A stretch of DNA of 64,000 nucleotides from Roseiarcus sp963820795 (GTDB lineage Bacteria; Pseudomonadota; Alphaproteobacteria; Rhizobiales; Beijerinckiaceae): contig CAWGBJ010000024.1 in assembly GCA_963820795.1 (NCBI GenBank), positions 124,001 through 188,000 of the forward strand, given 5' to 3'. A model generated the notes under the pieces. The model was not told the DNA's origin and did no database searches. It worked only from the letters and a program-made list of their open reading frames with translations. Numbering within the stretch: the stretch's first letter is position 1; each line of letters starts with the position of its first letter. Below are positions 46,670 to 56,999 of the stretch, one piece after another. A program made the position numbers and the translations under genes.

Positions 46670-47215
46670 ATGCTGAAATCTGCCGGCGTAGCCCTGTTGA
46701 GTATCACCGTCCTCACGAGCGCGAGCGCGGCGAACGCCATGACGCTGACCAGCCCCGACATCAAGCCCGGCGGAAAGATCGCCGCCGAGCAGGTCTTCAA
46801 CGGCTGGGACTGCACCGGCAAGAACGTCTCTCCGGCGCTCGCCTGGTCGGGCGCGCCGAAGGGAACCAAGAGCTTCGCCGTCAGCATCTTCGATCCCGAC
46901 GCGCCGACCGGCAGCGGCTTCTGGCACTGGTGGGTGGCCGACCTGCCCGCAAGCACAACCTCGTTGCCGAAGGACGCGGGCAGCGGCAAGGGGCTGCCGG
47001 AGGGGGCCGTTCAGGTGCGCAACGATTTCAGCCTGTCGGGCTATGGCGGCCCGTGTCCGCCGAAGGGTTCGACCCATCACTATCAGATCACGGTCTACGC
47101 ACTCGACGTCGACAAGCTCGATATCGACGCCAACGCCTCGCTGGCCGTTGTCGGCTTCAATATACACGGGCACACCCTGGCCAAGGCGACGCTGACCGGC
47201 GTTTACGGGCGGTGA
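46670..47215 (+). CDS. Secreted PEBP (YbhB/YbcL) family protein
   Basis: Phosphatidylethanolamine-binding-like protein of 181 residues with a signal peptide (MLKSAGVALLSITVLTSASAANA). The ligand-pocket blocks are SPALAWSGAPKGTKSFAVSIFDPDAPTGSGFWHWWVADLP and GYGGPCPPKGSTHHYQITVYALD, which contain the conserved DPDAP, GxxHW and GPxPP-H motifs. The bacterial role is unknown. It lies between the two metal efflux modules on the opposite strand, with no obvious link to them. Confidence 0.88.
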   Translation: MLKSAGVALLSITVLTSASAANAMTLTSPDIKPGGKIAAEQVFNGWDCTGKNVSPALAWSGAPKGTKSFAVSIFDPDAPTGSGFWHWWVADLPASTTSLPKDAGSGKGLPEGAVQVRNDFSLSGYGGPCPPKGSTHHYQITVYALDVDKLDIDANASLAVVGFNIHGHTLAKATLTGVYGR

Positions 47216-47406
47216 CCGGCCCTAGCGACTGGAGCAGATTCACGAGCGGCTGCGGGCCCTCGTCACGGCCGTCCCGGGTTTAAACCTGGAGATCCCCGAC
47301 CAACTGCGCGGGTTCCGCGATGGAGAGGTTGGAGGGCTGCTGCAGAGCTTCCTGCCGCGACAACAACGAACAAAACGGGGCTAAATCGGAGGGGGACTTC
47401 GCAAGT

Positions 47407-48456
47407 TCAAACGGCGCCGCGCGCGCCGAACATGAGCGCGACGCCGAGCGCCAGCACCGCGAGCGCAGCGGCGAACTCGAAGCTCCTGGCAACGAGCGCG
47501 GCGCGGGAATTCTCCGCAGCCGCCAACCGCACCGCGACCGACTTGGCGAAAACGGCCAGCCAGGCGAGCGCCGCGGTCGTCGCCGCCGTCCCGAGCGCCA
47601 TCGCCACCGTCGCCTCGACTCCGGCTGCGAATAGCCCCTGGCTCAGCGCGAACACCAGCACGAGGATGGCGCCCGAGCACGGGCGGACGCCCGCGGCGAT
47701 CACCGTTGCGGCGGCGTTCCGCCAGGAAAACGCGCCGTCGAGCGTCTCGGCGGCCAGCGCAGGCGGGCAGCCGCAGTCGCCAGCCAGCCCGCCTCCGTCG
47801 GGCGCCGCGGCGCGGAACAGCATCGATGGCAACGCCAGCATCGGGGCGCTCCACTCGGCGCCGGCGAAAGCGGGGGCGGAGGATAGCGCGCGGCCCTGCT
47901 CGAAGTGGCGGCGCAGCGCCGTCGCCAGCGCGCCGCCCTTGCGCCAGACGAGCCAGAGGCCCATCGAAGCGACGCCACAATAGCTGCCGAGTACGATCCA
48001 GTCGGCGGCGCGGTTCATCTCGGAGGCGGTGGCGTTCAACAGGATGCCCGCCGTCCCGACCAGAGCGATCGCGACGCCGGCCTGCAGCAAGGACGCCAGC
48101 AGCGAAAGCAAGGCTCCGCGCTTGAGCGAGCGCTCGTTGGCCAGCATGTAGGAGGCGATCACCGCTTTGCCGTGGCCGGGGCCGGCGGCGTGAAAGACGC
48201 CGTAGGCCAGGCCGAGCGCGATCAGTCCCCAGGCGGCGCCCGAGTCGGTGTGTAGTGCATGGACCTTGGCCGCCATGAGATGAGTGAGAACCGACTGCTC
48301 GCCCATCAGCCAGCCGGCGACGCCGCCGTTCCCCCCGCCGCCGCCTTCGCCGCCGGCGACGGCAAACGGACGGTGCGCTATCTGCGCGAGCGCCGCCGCA
48401 ACGGAGGCAAGCCAGAAGCCGGAGGCTGCGGCGATGCTGCGGGAGATCCTGGTCAT
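47407..48456 (-). CDS. NicO-family nickel/cobalt exporter
   Basis: Inner-membrane transporter of 349 residues with six or more helices. The diagnostic motif HAAGPGHGKAVIASY supplies metal-binding His residues. ALLSLLASLLQAGVAIALVG and AAGVRPCSGAILVLVFALSQG are typical of RcnA/NicO exporters. A variable Cys/Ala-rich loop separates the halves. The ATG at 48456 overlaps the stop of the DUF1007 gene (ATGA), and the pair is a common metal export unit. Confidence 0.85.
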   Translation of the reverse strand: MTRISRSIAAASGFWLASVAAALAQIAHRPFAVAGGEGGGGGNGGVAGWLMGEQSVLTHLMAAKVHALHTDSGAAWGLIALGLAYGVFHAAGPGHGKAVIASYMLANERSLKRGALLSLLASLLQAGVAIALVGTAGILLNATASEMNRAADWIVLGSYCGVASMGLWLVWRKGGALATALRRHFEQGRALSSAPAFAGAEWSAPMLALPSMLFRAAAPDGGGLAGDCGCPPALAAETLDGAFSWRNAAATVIAAGVRPCSGAILVLVFALSQGLFAAGVEATVAMALGTAATTAALAWLAVFAKSVAVRLAAAENSRAALVARSFEFAAALAVLALGVALMFGARGAV

Positions 48457-49088
48457 GGGCACGCGATGATGGCGGCGCTCGCCATCTTAAAGCCAAAATT
48501 GGTCCCGGGCGACAGATTGGTGAAGAAGGATTCTGTCAGCTTGCTTTTGTCGGCCGCCTCCAGCGGCTTTGGCTTGGCGACAGAGACGGAGCAGCCTGGC
48601 GGTGGCGAGAGAAGCTTCACAGGATCCTTGTCGTCGAATTCGAAGTCGATGAAATACTCGGGGTCGGCGACGCGCAAGGTGAAAAGCTTCGACGGCGGGG
48701 TTGGCGTCTTCAAGGGCAGCGTCACGTGAAACTGGACGAGATGATCGGGCCGCTCCTCCATCCAATAGTCCGTCACGGAGCCGAAGTCGACCGACTTGCC
48801 GCCGATCCTCAGTGTGGTGAAATAGCCGATATCAGCCAGGCTCCCGGCGTTTTCCCGGGCGAGCGGGGCAAATTGCGCGCGCTTGACCAGTGCACCCGGG
48901 CTGGCCAGGCCCTGGGTGGCGAAGGCCGAATACATCTCGTCGAACACCCAGTCATGCACGACGGCTGACACCTTGCCGTCGTGGTTGAAGGCGATCTGGC
49001 TCTTCACCGTGATCCAGACGTGGGGATGCGCGCTTGCGGAAGTCTGCGCAGCGAGCCCGGATACGAGCCCGAGGAAAACCGCCCGCAA
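48453..49088 (-). CDS. DUF1007 family periplasmic protein
   Basis: Exported protein of about 211 residues. A TTG at 49088 preceded by AAAGGA gives a proper signal peptide (RAVFLGLVSGLAAQTSASA) and then AHPHVWITVKS. The HPHVW motif right after cleavage is the hallmark of DUF1007 proteins and a likely metal site. DYWMEERPDHLVQFHVTLPLK and DPEYFIDFEFDD follow. DUF1007 proteins partner with NicO exporters, as here, and probably hand metal to them. Confidence 0.85.
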   Translation of the reverse strand: MRAVFLGLVSGLAAQTSASAHPHVWITVKSQIAFNHDGKVSAVVHDWVFDEMYSAFATQGLASPGALVKRAQFAPLARENAGSLADIGYFTTLRIGGKSVDFGSVTDYWMEERPDHLVQFHVTLPLKTPTPPSKLFTLRVADPEYFIDFEFDDKDPVKLLSPPPGCSVSVAKPKPLEAADKSKLTESFFTNLSPGTNFGFKMASAAIIACP

Positions 49089-49254
49089 CTTGTCCTTTCC
49101 CCAGAGCAACGAATCCCGTCTCCCTTGAACCTCTCCAGCGCCTCTTGCGGACAAAGTGCGGCGGCTCGATGGCGGCCGGCAGGAGATGCGCCGTTCATGG
49201 TCAGAATTGTGATTTCTAAAGCTTTTCTTAATACAGAGGGTGCAGCTTGAGGCA

Positions 49255-50202
49255 ATGGCGCGTTGCGTCCGCCCGGTTGTGCTTGTGTTATTCGCGGCGT
49301 CCTCTCTTGTGGGCTGCGGCTTCTTCAACCGTCCGGAACGGCCGATCTGGCGAACGCAGGCCGAGAACGCGTGTTTTGCGCGCAAGCTGGTCACCCCTTC
49401 CGAATATATCGTACCGGCCCCGGAGATCGACGGGCCAGGCGTCTGCGGTATGACCCGCCCACTGAAAGTCTCGGCTCTGGCGAACGGAAGCGTCGGGCTG
49501 GACAAGACGCTCACGATCGACTGCCCGATGATTCCGGCGCTCGAAGCGTGGCTGAACGACGTCGTGCAGCCGGACGCGATGGCGCGTTTCGGGCAGCGGG
49601 TCGCAACGGTCAACGTCTTCGGCGCCTACTCTTGCCGCTCGGTCGACAACATCGCCGGCGCGAGGCTGTCCGAGCACGCCTTCGGCAACGCGGTCGACGT
49701 CTCCGGCTTCACCCTCGCCGACGGCCGGACGCTCGAATTCGTGCGCGACTGGAAAAGATCCGACACGCAGGAGGCGGCCTTCCTGCACGAAGCCCACGCC
49801 GGGGCCTGCGGGTATTTCACCACCGTGCTCGGACCCGGCGCGGACGTCTTCCACTACAATCACATCCATCTCGACCTCGCCAATCACGGCGCGACCAACA
49901 CCGGCCCTCGCCGCATCTGCAAGCCGACGCCGGCGCCGAACCTCACGCCGGCGCCCGCCGCGCCCGACGGCCTGCCGCCCGCGCCCGAAATCGAGGAGCC
50001 GCTCGACGCCGCTCATTCGGGCGACAAGCGTGCGGTGGCGCTGGCGCCGACGTCGTTGACCGGCCCGGGCGTGGGGCCGAACGGCGCACTGCCGCCCGCG
50101 GCGATCGGCGAGGCCGACCCCGCGCCGCCAATTCTCCCGGCCGGCGCGGGACCGAGCGTCGATCCCGAGCCAACGTCGTCGCTTGGCGAGCATGACGAAT
50201 AG
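49255..50202 (+). CDS. Extensin-like family lipoprotein
   Basis: Envelope protein of about 315 residues. The N-terminal hydrophobic stretch ends in a lipobox (SLVGC). The extensin-like C-terminal domain runs from CGMTRPLKVSALANG to HLDLANHG, with SEHAFGNAVDVSGF and FHYNHIHLDLA matching metal-peptidase-like His/Asp signatures of the family. A proline- and alanine-rich tail follows. The ATG at 49255 has GAGG five bases upstream. Such proteins may trim or bind peptidoglycan, but that is an inference. Confidence 0.85.
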   Translation: MARCVRPVVLVLFAASSLVGCGFFNRPERPIWRTQAENACFARKLVTPSEYIVPAPEIDGPGVCGMTRPLKVSALANGSVGLDKTLTIDCPMIPALEAWLNDVVQPDAMARFGQRVATVNVFGAYSCRSVDNIAGARLSEHAFGNAVDVSGFTLADGRTLEFVRDWKRSDTQEAAFLHEAHAGACGYFTTVLGPGADVFHYNHIHLDLANHGATNTGPRRICKPTPAPNLTPAPAAPDGLPPAPEIEEPLDAAHSGDKRAVALAPTSLTGPGVGPNGALPPAAIGEADPAPPILPAGAGPSVDPEPTSSLGEHDE

Positions 50203-50208
50203 GCTCGG

Positions 50209-50871
50209 CTAGGAAGTGACGGACCGGTGGTCGCAAGCCAGGGCGATCGCCCGAAGCGCCGGTTCTGCGTTGGTCCGCCTCTCTCGCAGGACCGTCGAAG
50301 ACAGTTCCGAGCGCGGCCCGTGCAGAAACAGGAAAGCCGGCGGCGGCAGCGTGGCGAAGCGCGCCGCATCCCGCTCGCGCACGCGCCATTGCGCCAGCGC
50401 GATCGCCGCCCGGCTCGACATCGACCGCAGCGTCGAGCCCGGCCGGTCGATGACAGCGATCGGGGTCAAGTCCGCTATCGCCCGCCAATGGCGCCAGAAA
50501 TGAAACTGCCGCAGATTGTCGGCGCCCATGAGCCAGACGAACCGGACCTGCGGCGCCCGCCGCCTCAGCCAGGCAAGCGTGTCATGGGTGTAGCGCGCTC
50601 CGATCTGGGCCTCGATGTCCGTCACGGCGACGCGGGGACCCCCGACGAGACGCCGCGCCGCCGCGACCCGCGCCTGCAGGGCGGCGAGCTCCGCCTGCGA
50701 TTTCAGCGGGTTTCCCGGCGTCACCAGCCACCAGACCCGGTCGAGGCCGAGCCGCGTAAGCGCCAGCCGGGTGACGAGAGCGTGACCCTCGTGCGGGGGA
50801 TTGAACGAGCCGCCCAGCAGTCCGATCCGCATGCCCGGCGCGAAGGGCGGCAGGCGGGGAACTCCGCTCAC
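50209..50871 (-). CDS. nadD: Nicotinate-nucleotide adenylyltransferase NadD
   Basis: Adenylates nicotinate mononucleotide in NAD synthesis, about 220 residues. GLLGGSFNPPHEGHALVTRLAL is the T/HIGH-type nucleotide-binding start. VWWLVTPGNPLK, WLMGADNLRQFHFWRHW and the C-terminal ELSSTVLRER complete the set. The GTG start overlaps the prfA stop (GTGA). The usual alphaproteobacterial partners of nadD (rsfS, proA, obgE) are absent, and it stands where prmC usually follows prfA. Confidence 0.93.
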   Translation of the reverse strand: MSGVPRLPPFAPGMRIGLLGGSFNPPHEGHALVTRLALTRLGLDRVWWLVTPGNPLKSQAELAALQARVAAARRLVGGPRVAVTDIEAQIGARYTHDTLAWLRRRAPQVRFVWLMGADNLRQFHFWRHWRAIADLTPIAVIDRPGSTLRSMSSRAAIALAQWRVRERDAARFATLPPPAFLFLHGPRSELSSTVLRERRTNAEPALRAIALACDHRSVTS

Positions 50872-51945
50872 GCGGACGCCTGCTGGGCGAGCATTTCCGC
50901 CTGGCGCTCAGCCGTCAGCGCGTCGATGATCTCGTCCAACCCCTCGCCTTCCATGATGCGGTCGAGCGAATGGAGCGTCAGGTTGACCCGGTGGTCGGTC
51001 ACCCGCCCCTGCGGAAAATTGTAGGTGCGGATGCGCTGCGAGCGATCGCCCGAGCCGACCTGCGAGCGCCGATCCTGCGCCCGCTCGGCGTCGAGCTTCT
51101 GATTGCGGGCGTCGAGGATGCGCGAGCGCAGGAGCGCCATCGCCTTGGCGCGATTGCGGTGCTGCGAGCGTTCCTCCTGCATCGCGACGACGAGGCCCGT
51201 CGGCAGATGAGTGATCCGTATCGCCGACTCCGTCTTGTTGACGTGCTGGCCGCCGGCGCCGCTCGAGCGCATCGTGTCGATCTTGAGGTCGGCCTCGTTG
51301 ATGACGAAGTCCGCCTCTTCCGCGATCGGCAGGACCGCCACGGTCGCCGCCGAGGTATGGATGCGTCCTTGCGTTTCGGTCGCGGGAACACGCTGCACGC
51401 GATGGACGCCGCTTTCGAACTTGAGCCGGGCGAAGACCCCGCGCCCGGAAATCTCGGCGACGATTTCCTTGTACCCGCCAGCCGTCCCCTCGCTCATCGA
51501 GAGCACCTCGACCGTCCAGCGCCTCCGCTCGGCGTATTTCGCGTACATGCGGAACAGGTCCCCGGCGAAGAGGGCTGCCTCGTCGCCGCCGGTTCCGGCT
51601 CGCACCTCGAGGATCGCGCCGCCCTCATCGGCTGTGTCCTTGGGCAAAAGCGAAACGCGGATCGCCTTCGCCATATCCTCGGCCTCGGCCTCGGCCGCCG
51701 CGAGCTCGGCATTCGCCATCGCCGCGCATCTCGGGATCGAGAGCCGGATCCTCGAGCAGGGTCTTGAGATCGTCGCGCTCCTTTTCTTTGGCGCGGAAGG
51801 CTTTGATGGCCGCGACAACCGGCTCGAGATCGGCGAGTTCGCGCGACAGCGAGGAATATTCCGCCCCCGCGACGCCCTCGGTTAGCCGAGCGCCGATTTC
51901 CTCGTAGCGTCGAAGGATAAGATCGAGATTATCGTTCGCGGCCAT
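50868..51945 (-). CDS. prfA: Peptide chain release factor 1 (apparent +1 frameshift)
   Basis: Reads UAA and UAG stops and releases the nascent chain. The N-terminal frame (MAANDNLDLILRRYEEIGARL to EDPALDPEMR) ends near 51724. Removing one base there gives AMANAELAAAEAEAEDMAKAI and the intact remainder. PAT anticodon-like tripeptide (VPATETQG) and the GGQ loop (GAGGQHVNKTESAIR) are present. The span is 3n+1. Since RF1 is essential, the break is hardly real. It lies 48 bp after ptsP. Confidence 0.92.
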
Positions 51946-51993
51946 TTTCGTTGAACTCGGGGCAAAGGGAGACGGACGCCGGACGCCGGTTCG

Positions 51994-54259
51994 CTAGAGG
52001 CGGACCCTGCAGCGTGCCGCAAGCGCGAACAGAGCCTCCCGGAGCGAGGCGTCGTCACGGCCCTCCGCGAGCATCGCGTCGACCTCGCGCGAAATCTCCT
52101 CGATCCTGAGCGTCAGGATCATCGCCTTGACCGGGCCGATTGAGGCCGCTGACATCGACAGGTCGCGGTAGCCGATGGCGATCAGCGCCATCGCCTCGAG
52201 CGGCCTGCCGCCGATCTCGCCGCAAAGCGTGACGGGCGTTCCGCCGCGCGCCCCCGCCTGGGCGATCCGGCGCAGCGCGCGCAGGAATCCGACGCTCAGC
52301 GGATCGAAGCAATTCGCCACCCTGCGATTGTCGCGATCGACCGCGTAGAGATACTGCATCAGATCGTTCGAGCCGACAGAAAGGAAGTCGGCACATGCAG
52401 CGATCTCGTCGATTTGCCACAGAAGCGAAGGCACTTCGACCATCACCCCGAGTTTGGCGGAGCGCGGCGGCTCATGGCCGTGGCTCGCGCTCCAGGCGAG
52501 TTCGCGATCGAACAGGCCGCGCGTCGTCTTGAATTCCTCGACGGTCGAAACCATCGGCAGCATCACGCGAAGGTCGTTTCCGGCGCTCGCCCGGATGAAG
52601 GCGCGGAGCTGCATGCGCAAGAGCGCCGGGCGATCGAGGCCGATGCGCAGCGCCCGCCAGCCGAGCGCTGGGTTCTCCTCCTCGAACCCCTTCATATAGG
52701 GCAGGAGCTTGTCGCCGCCGATGTCGAGCGTGCGGAATGTGACGGGGCGATCGCCGGCGGCGTCCAGAATCGTCCGGTAGAGCTTTTCCTGCGCCCCCGG
52801 CCTCGGGAAGCGCGAGGCGAGCATGAACTGCAATTCGGTGCGGAAGAGGCCGATGGATTTTGCCCCCGTCTCCGCCAAATGCGGCATATCGACGAGGAGC
52901 CCCGCGTTCATGTGCAGGCCGATCGACACGCCGTCGAGCGTGATCGTGGGGACCTCGCGCAAGGCCCGATATTGCGCCTGCTTGCGGGCGCGCATGCGCG
53001 CCTTTTCGGCATAGGCGGCTTCGACGTCCGGCGGCGGACGGAGGTGGATCTCGCCGACGTCGCCGTCGACGATGATGGCGTCGCCCTGCTCGACGATTTC
53101 CGAAATGTTCGGAATGTCGCTGACCGCCGGCACGGCGAGGGCGCGGGCGACGATGGCGATGTGGCTTGCGGCCCCCGCTTCTTCGACCACGAGTCCCCTG
53201 AGGCGCGCGCGGTCGTAGTCGAGCAGCGCCGCGGGGCTCATCGAGCGGGCGACGAGGATCGCATTCTCGGGCAGTTCGTCCGGCAGAACGACGAGACTTC
53301 TGACCGGCGAGCTGATGCAGAAGCCGGTTGGCGATGTCGGTCAGATCGTGCAGGCGGTCGCGCAGGTAGGGATCGGTCTGCCGTTGAAGCTTGGCGCGGG
53401 CGTCGTTCTGGACGCGCTCAACCGCAGCTTCCGCGGTGAGGCCCGAACTCACCGCCTCGCGCAGCCGACGCAACCAGCCGCGGTCGTGGGCGATCATGCG
53501 GAAGGCCTCAAGCACGTCGCGATGCTCGCCGGAGACGCCGTCGTCGTTGCGGTCGATCAGGTCGTCGACCGAGGCGCGCATCGCGCCAATCGCCGTTTCC
53601 AGCCGGTGGAGTTCCAGTTCCACGTCGTCGGCGACGATCTTGGACACCGCGACTCGCGGCTGGTGCATCACGACATGGCCCAGGCCGAGGCCGTCGGCGA
53701 TGCCGAGGCCCTTGAGCGACATCGGCCGGCGGATGGCGATCGGCGCGCCCTGGGCCGCGATCGCCTGCAATTCGCCCGACGCGATCATCTCGGCGAGCAG
53801 CATCGCGGTCGTCTGAAGCGCCTCGACCTCTTCTTCCGAATAGGTGCGCCGGGCGCGATTCTGCACCACGAGCACGCCGATCGTGGCCCCGCTGCGCAGC
53901 ACCGGCACGCCGAGGAACGATTGATAGATCTCTTCACCCGTCTCGGGCTTGTAGGAAAACGACGGATGATGCTGCGCGTCGGAGAGCGCCAGCGGCTCGG
54001 CGCTGGCGGCGATGAGGCCGACCAGGCCCTCCCCCGGCCGCATGGCGGTCAGATGCACGGCTTCCCGGTTGAGCCCCTCGGTGGCGAACAGCTCGAGCGC
54101 CCCGTCCGCGCGCACGACATAGAGCGAGCAAACCTCCGCCACCATGTTCGAGGCGATCAGGACCACGATGCGGTCCAGGCGCGCCTGTGCGGTGACGGGC
54201 TCCGCCATGACCTCGCGGAGCCGCCGCAGCAACAGACGGGGGCCGCCCGGCGCGCGCAT
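51994..54259 (-). CDS. ptsP: PTS enzyme I-Ntr PtsP (apparent +1 frameshift)
   Basis: First phosphotransferase of the nitrogen-related PTS, about 755 residues. An N-terminal GAF domain (RLDRIVVLIASNMVAEVCSLYVVRADGALELFATEGL) is followed by the enzyme I core. The frame changes near 53298. Deleting one T (plus strand) gives SLVVLPDELPENAILVARSMS. The phospho-His loop is EEAGAASHIAIVARAL, and the PEP-binding barrel has GLFRTELQFM, FRTLDIGGDKLLPY and SVGSNDLMQYLYAVDRDN. It senses glutamine and passes phosphate to NPr and PtsN. The start at 54259 fits the conserved N-terminus. Confidence 0.92.
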
Positions 54260-54461
54260 TAAAAACTCATCCTCTCGTCTCGCACGACCGGCTCGTCGGC
54301 GTTTCGAACCATGCAACGAACGGGCCGAATGGGAGCCGCCCGGCCGAACCGGCGCCTCTGGCGCGATCGTCTTCCGGCTTCAAGGCGGTATAGAAACGAT
54401 TTTCCGCTCGGGCAAGGGTAGGAGCGGGGATGGCGGAGATGGTAGCCTCTCGCGTTCGCCT

Positions 54462-56153
54462 TCAGGGCGCGCGCAGCAAGGCGGCGGTCGTCGCCGCGCC
54501 GGTGGCGCGCCGGGCAAGGACCTCGTCGAGCCAGTCCGGCCGCATCTCAGGAACAGAAGAGAGCAGGAGTTCCGTATAGGGATGATAGGGCGGAGCGAAC
54601 ACCGACGCGGTGTCGCCGCTCGCCACGACCCTGCCCTTGAGCATTACGGCGACCTTGTTGGCGATGCGCTTCACCGTCCCGAGGTCGTGGGTGATAAAAA
54701 GATAGGCGACGCCCAGCTCGTTCTGCAGCTTCTTGAGAAGACGCAGGATCTCTTCGCCGACGAGCTGATCGAGAGCGGAGGTGACCTCGTCGCAGATGAT
54801 GAGGTCGGGTTCGGCCGCGAGCGCCCGCGCGATCGATACGCGCTGCTTCTGACCGCCCGACAGCTCGCTGGTCTTCCGTGTGATGAAGGATTCGGGCAGG
54901 TCCATCTGCCGTAGGAGTTCGGCCACCCGGTGGCGCACCTCGTCGCGCGACCGGTTGAAATAGAAGGCGACCGGTCGCCCGATCGTCTGCAAAAGCGTAT
55001 GCTGCGGGTTCAGCGCGACGTCGGGCATCTGGTAGATCATCTGTACCCGGCGCAACTGGTCCTTGGTGCGGTCCTTGAGTCGCGGCGGCAGGCTGACGCC
55101 GTTGAAGCGCACGTCGCCGGCGATCCGCGGCAGGAGCCCGGTGACGACGCGGGCGAGAGTCGATTTGCCCGATCCCAATTCGCCGACGACGGCCACCGTG
55201 TCGCCCCGGCGCACGTCCAAAGTAACGTCGTCGATGACCTTCGGCTTCCCGGGATAATTGGCGCTGACATGCTCGATCGCCAGAATCGGGACCTGGTTCC
55301 CCTCGTTCGCTTCGACGAACGCATGCCCGGCGACCCGCTCGCTCACCAGGCGGCGGGTATATTCCTCTTTCGGTTCTTGCAGGATTTGGCGCGAGTCGCC
55401 GAATTCGACCATCTTGCCGCGACGCAGCACCATGATCCGGTCGGCAATCTGCGCCACGACGGCCAGGTCATGGGTAATGTAGAGCGCGGCCGTGCCGTGT
55501 TCGCGGATGAGCTTGCGGAAGGCGGCCAGGCACTCGACCTGCGTCGTCACGTCGAGGGCCGTCGTCGGCTCGTCGAAGATCAGGATGTCGGGCTTGGCGA
55601 CCATCGCCATCGCCGCCATCACCCTCTGCAACTGTCCGCCGGAAACCTGGTGCGGATAGCGCGAGCCGATGGTGTCCGGACTGGGCAGATCGAGCTCGCG
55701 GAACAACTGCACCGCTGCGGCGCGCGCTTCCGCGCCGCTCAACACGCCATGGCGGACCGAGGCCTCGCAGACCTGCTCCATAAGCGTATGCGCGGGGTTG
55801 AACGAAGCCGCTGCGCTCTGGGCGATATAGGCGATTTTCGGCCCGCGCAGCGCGCGCCGCTCGTCCGGGCTGATCGCTCGGATGTCCAAGTCGCCGTAGA
55901 TGATGTTGCCGCCGACGATATGGCAGTCGCGGCGGGTATAGCCCATTGAGGCAAGCCCGATGGTCGATTTGCCTGCCCCGGATTCGCCGATCAGGCCGAT
56001 CACCTCGCCGCGCCTGAGCTGCAGCGAAACGTCGTCGACGAGCACCGGGCCCTCGCCAAGGTCGGTGCGCACGGCGACCCGCATGCCGCGAACGTCGAGA
56101 ATGATGGAATTGTCCTGCAGCTCGGCGGACCGCGTCTCGGACTCGAGGCTCAT
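54462..56153 (-). CDS. ABC transporter ATPase with two nucleotide-binding domains (peptide/nickel type)
   Basis: DppD and DppF halves in one chain of 563 residues. The first domain has GESGAGKST, VSGGQLQRVMAAMA and LIFDEPTTALDVTTQ. The second has GELGSGKST, LSGGQKQRVSIARAL and LIICDEVTSALDQL, with Val in place of the usual Pro after DE. Each ends with the oligopeptide-type C-terminal segment (the second GDTASVFAPPYHPYTELLLSSVPE). It powers the two permeases and overlaps the DppC-type gene by four bases. Confidence 0.92.
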   Translation of the reverse strand: MSLESETRSAELQDNSIILDVRGMRVAVRTDLGEGPVLVDDVSLQLRRGEVIGLIGESGAGKSTIGLASMGYTRRDCHIVGGNIIYGDLDIRAISPDERRALRGPKIAYIAQSAAASFNPAHTLMEQVCEASVRHGVLSGAEARAAAVQLFRELDLPSPDTIGSRYPHQVSGGQLQRVMAAMAMVAKPDILIFDEPTTALDVTTQVECLAAFRKLIREHGTAALYITHDLAVVAQIADRIMVLRRGKMVEFGDSRQILQEPKEEYTRRLVSERVAGHAFVEANEGNQVPILAIEHVSANYPGKPKVIDDVTLDVRRGDTVAVVGELGSGKSTLARVVTGLLPRIAGDVRFNGVSLPPRLKDRTKDQLRRVQMIYQMPDVALNPQHTLLQTIGRPVAFYFNRSRDEVRHRVAELLRQMDLPESFITRKTSELSGGQKQRVSIARALAAEPDLIICDEVTSALDQLVGEEILRLLKKLQNELGVAYLFITHDLGTVKRIANKVAVMLKGRVVASGDTASVFAPPYHPYTELLLSSVPEMRPDWLDEVLARRATGAATTAALLRAP

Positions 56154-56977
56154 GCGCCTTCTCCCTGACCTCTGGAGTGAATGGAGAGCATCCAGTCAAC
56201 GACGAAGTTGACGCCGATGGTCAGAATCGCGATCGCCGCGGCGGGATAGAGCGGCGCGGCGAAGCCAAAATTGATCATGTCGCGGTAGTCCTTGACCATG
56301 CTGCCCCAGTCGGCGGCCGGCGGCTGCACGCCGAGCCCGAGGAAGCTCAGCGCGGCAATGAAGAGAAAGGTGAAGCAGAAGCGCAAGCCGAACTCGGCGG
56401 TGAGCGGGGGAATCGCGTTGGGCAGCACCTCCCGTGTCACGATCCACCACCATCCTTCGCCGCGCAGGCGCGCCGCCTCGACGAACTCGAGGCTGACGAT
56501 GTTCACGCCGACCGAGCGCGCCAGGCGGAAGACCTTGGTCGAATCGAGGACGGCGATGGTGACGATAAGGACCGGCAGGGCGGAGCCCAGTACCGACAAA
56601 ATGACAAAGGCGAAAATCAGGGTAGGCATCGACAGCAGGAGATCGACCAGCCGTGACAGCGCCAGATCGACCCATCCTCCGGCGACGGCAGCCGCGAAGC
56701 CCGTGATAATGCCGAGCAGGAAGGACAGCGCAGTGATGATCAATGACAGTCCGATCGACATTCGCGCGCCATAGATGAGGCGGCTCAGTATGTCGCGTCC
56801 GAGATTGTCCAGTCCGAGCCAATGCTGCGCGCTCGGATCCGCCCACGCGTCGCCGACCGGCGTCGCCTGGTCGAATGGGGCGATGAGCGGCGCGAACAGC
56901 GCCACCAGCACGTTGAGGAGAACGACGACGATGCCGATCTGCGCGGTGACGGAGAGTTTGTGGCCGAAGATCCGCAT
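56150..56977 (-). CDS. ABC transporter permease, DppC type
   Basis: Inner-membrane subunit of 275 residues with about five to six helices. WLGLDNLGRDILSRLIYGARMSIGLSLI is the family signature after the first helix. The cytoplasmic EAA loop is FVEAARLRGEGWWWIVTREVLPNAIPPL. The ligand class (peptides, opines, nickel chelates or glycosides) cannot be told from this subunit. Confidence 0.92.
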   Translation of the reverse strand: MRIFGHKLSVTAQIGIVVVLLNVLVALFAPLIAPFDQATPVGDAWADPSAQHWLGLDNLGRDILSRLIYGARMSIGLSLIITALSFLLGIITGFAAAVAGGWVDLALSRLVDLLLSMPTLIFAFVILSVLGSALPVLIVTIAVLDSTKVFRLARSVGVNIVSLEFVEAARLRGEGWWWIVTREVLPNAIPPLTAEFGLRFCFTFLFIAALSFLGLGVQPPAADWGSMVKDYRDMINFGFAAPLYPAAAIAILTIGVNFVVDWMLSIHSRGQGEGA

Positions 56978-56999
56978 GGCGTTCCTGATCGATCTCCCG

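Noticed and set aside
47229..47384. Open stretch reading LEQIHERLRALVTAVPG and onward to a stop at 47384
   Set aside because: It looks protein-like but has only a CTG start, follows an in-frame stop directly and matches no family I know; perhaps a gene remnant.
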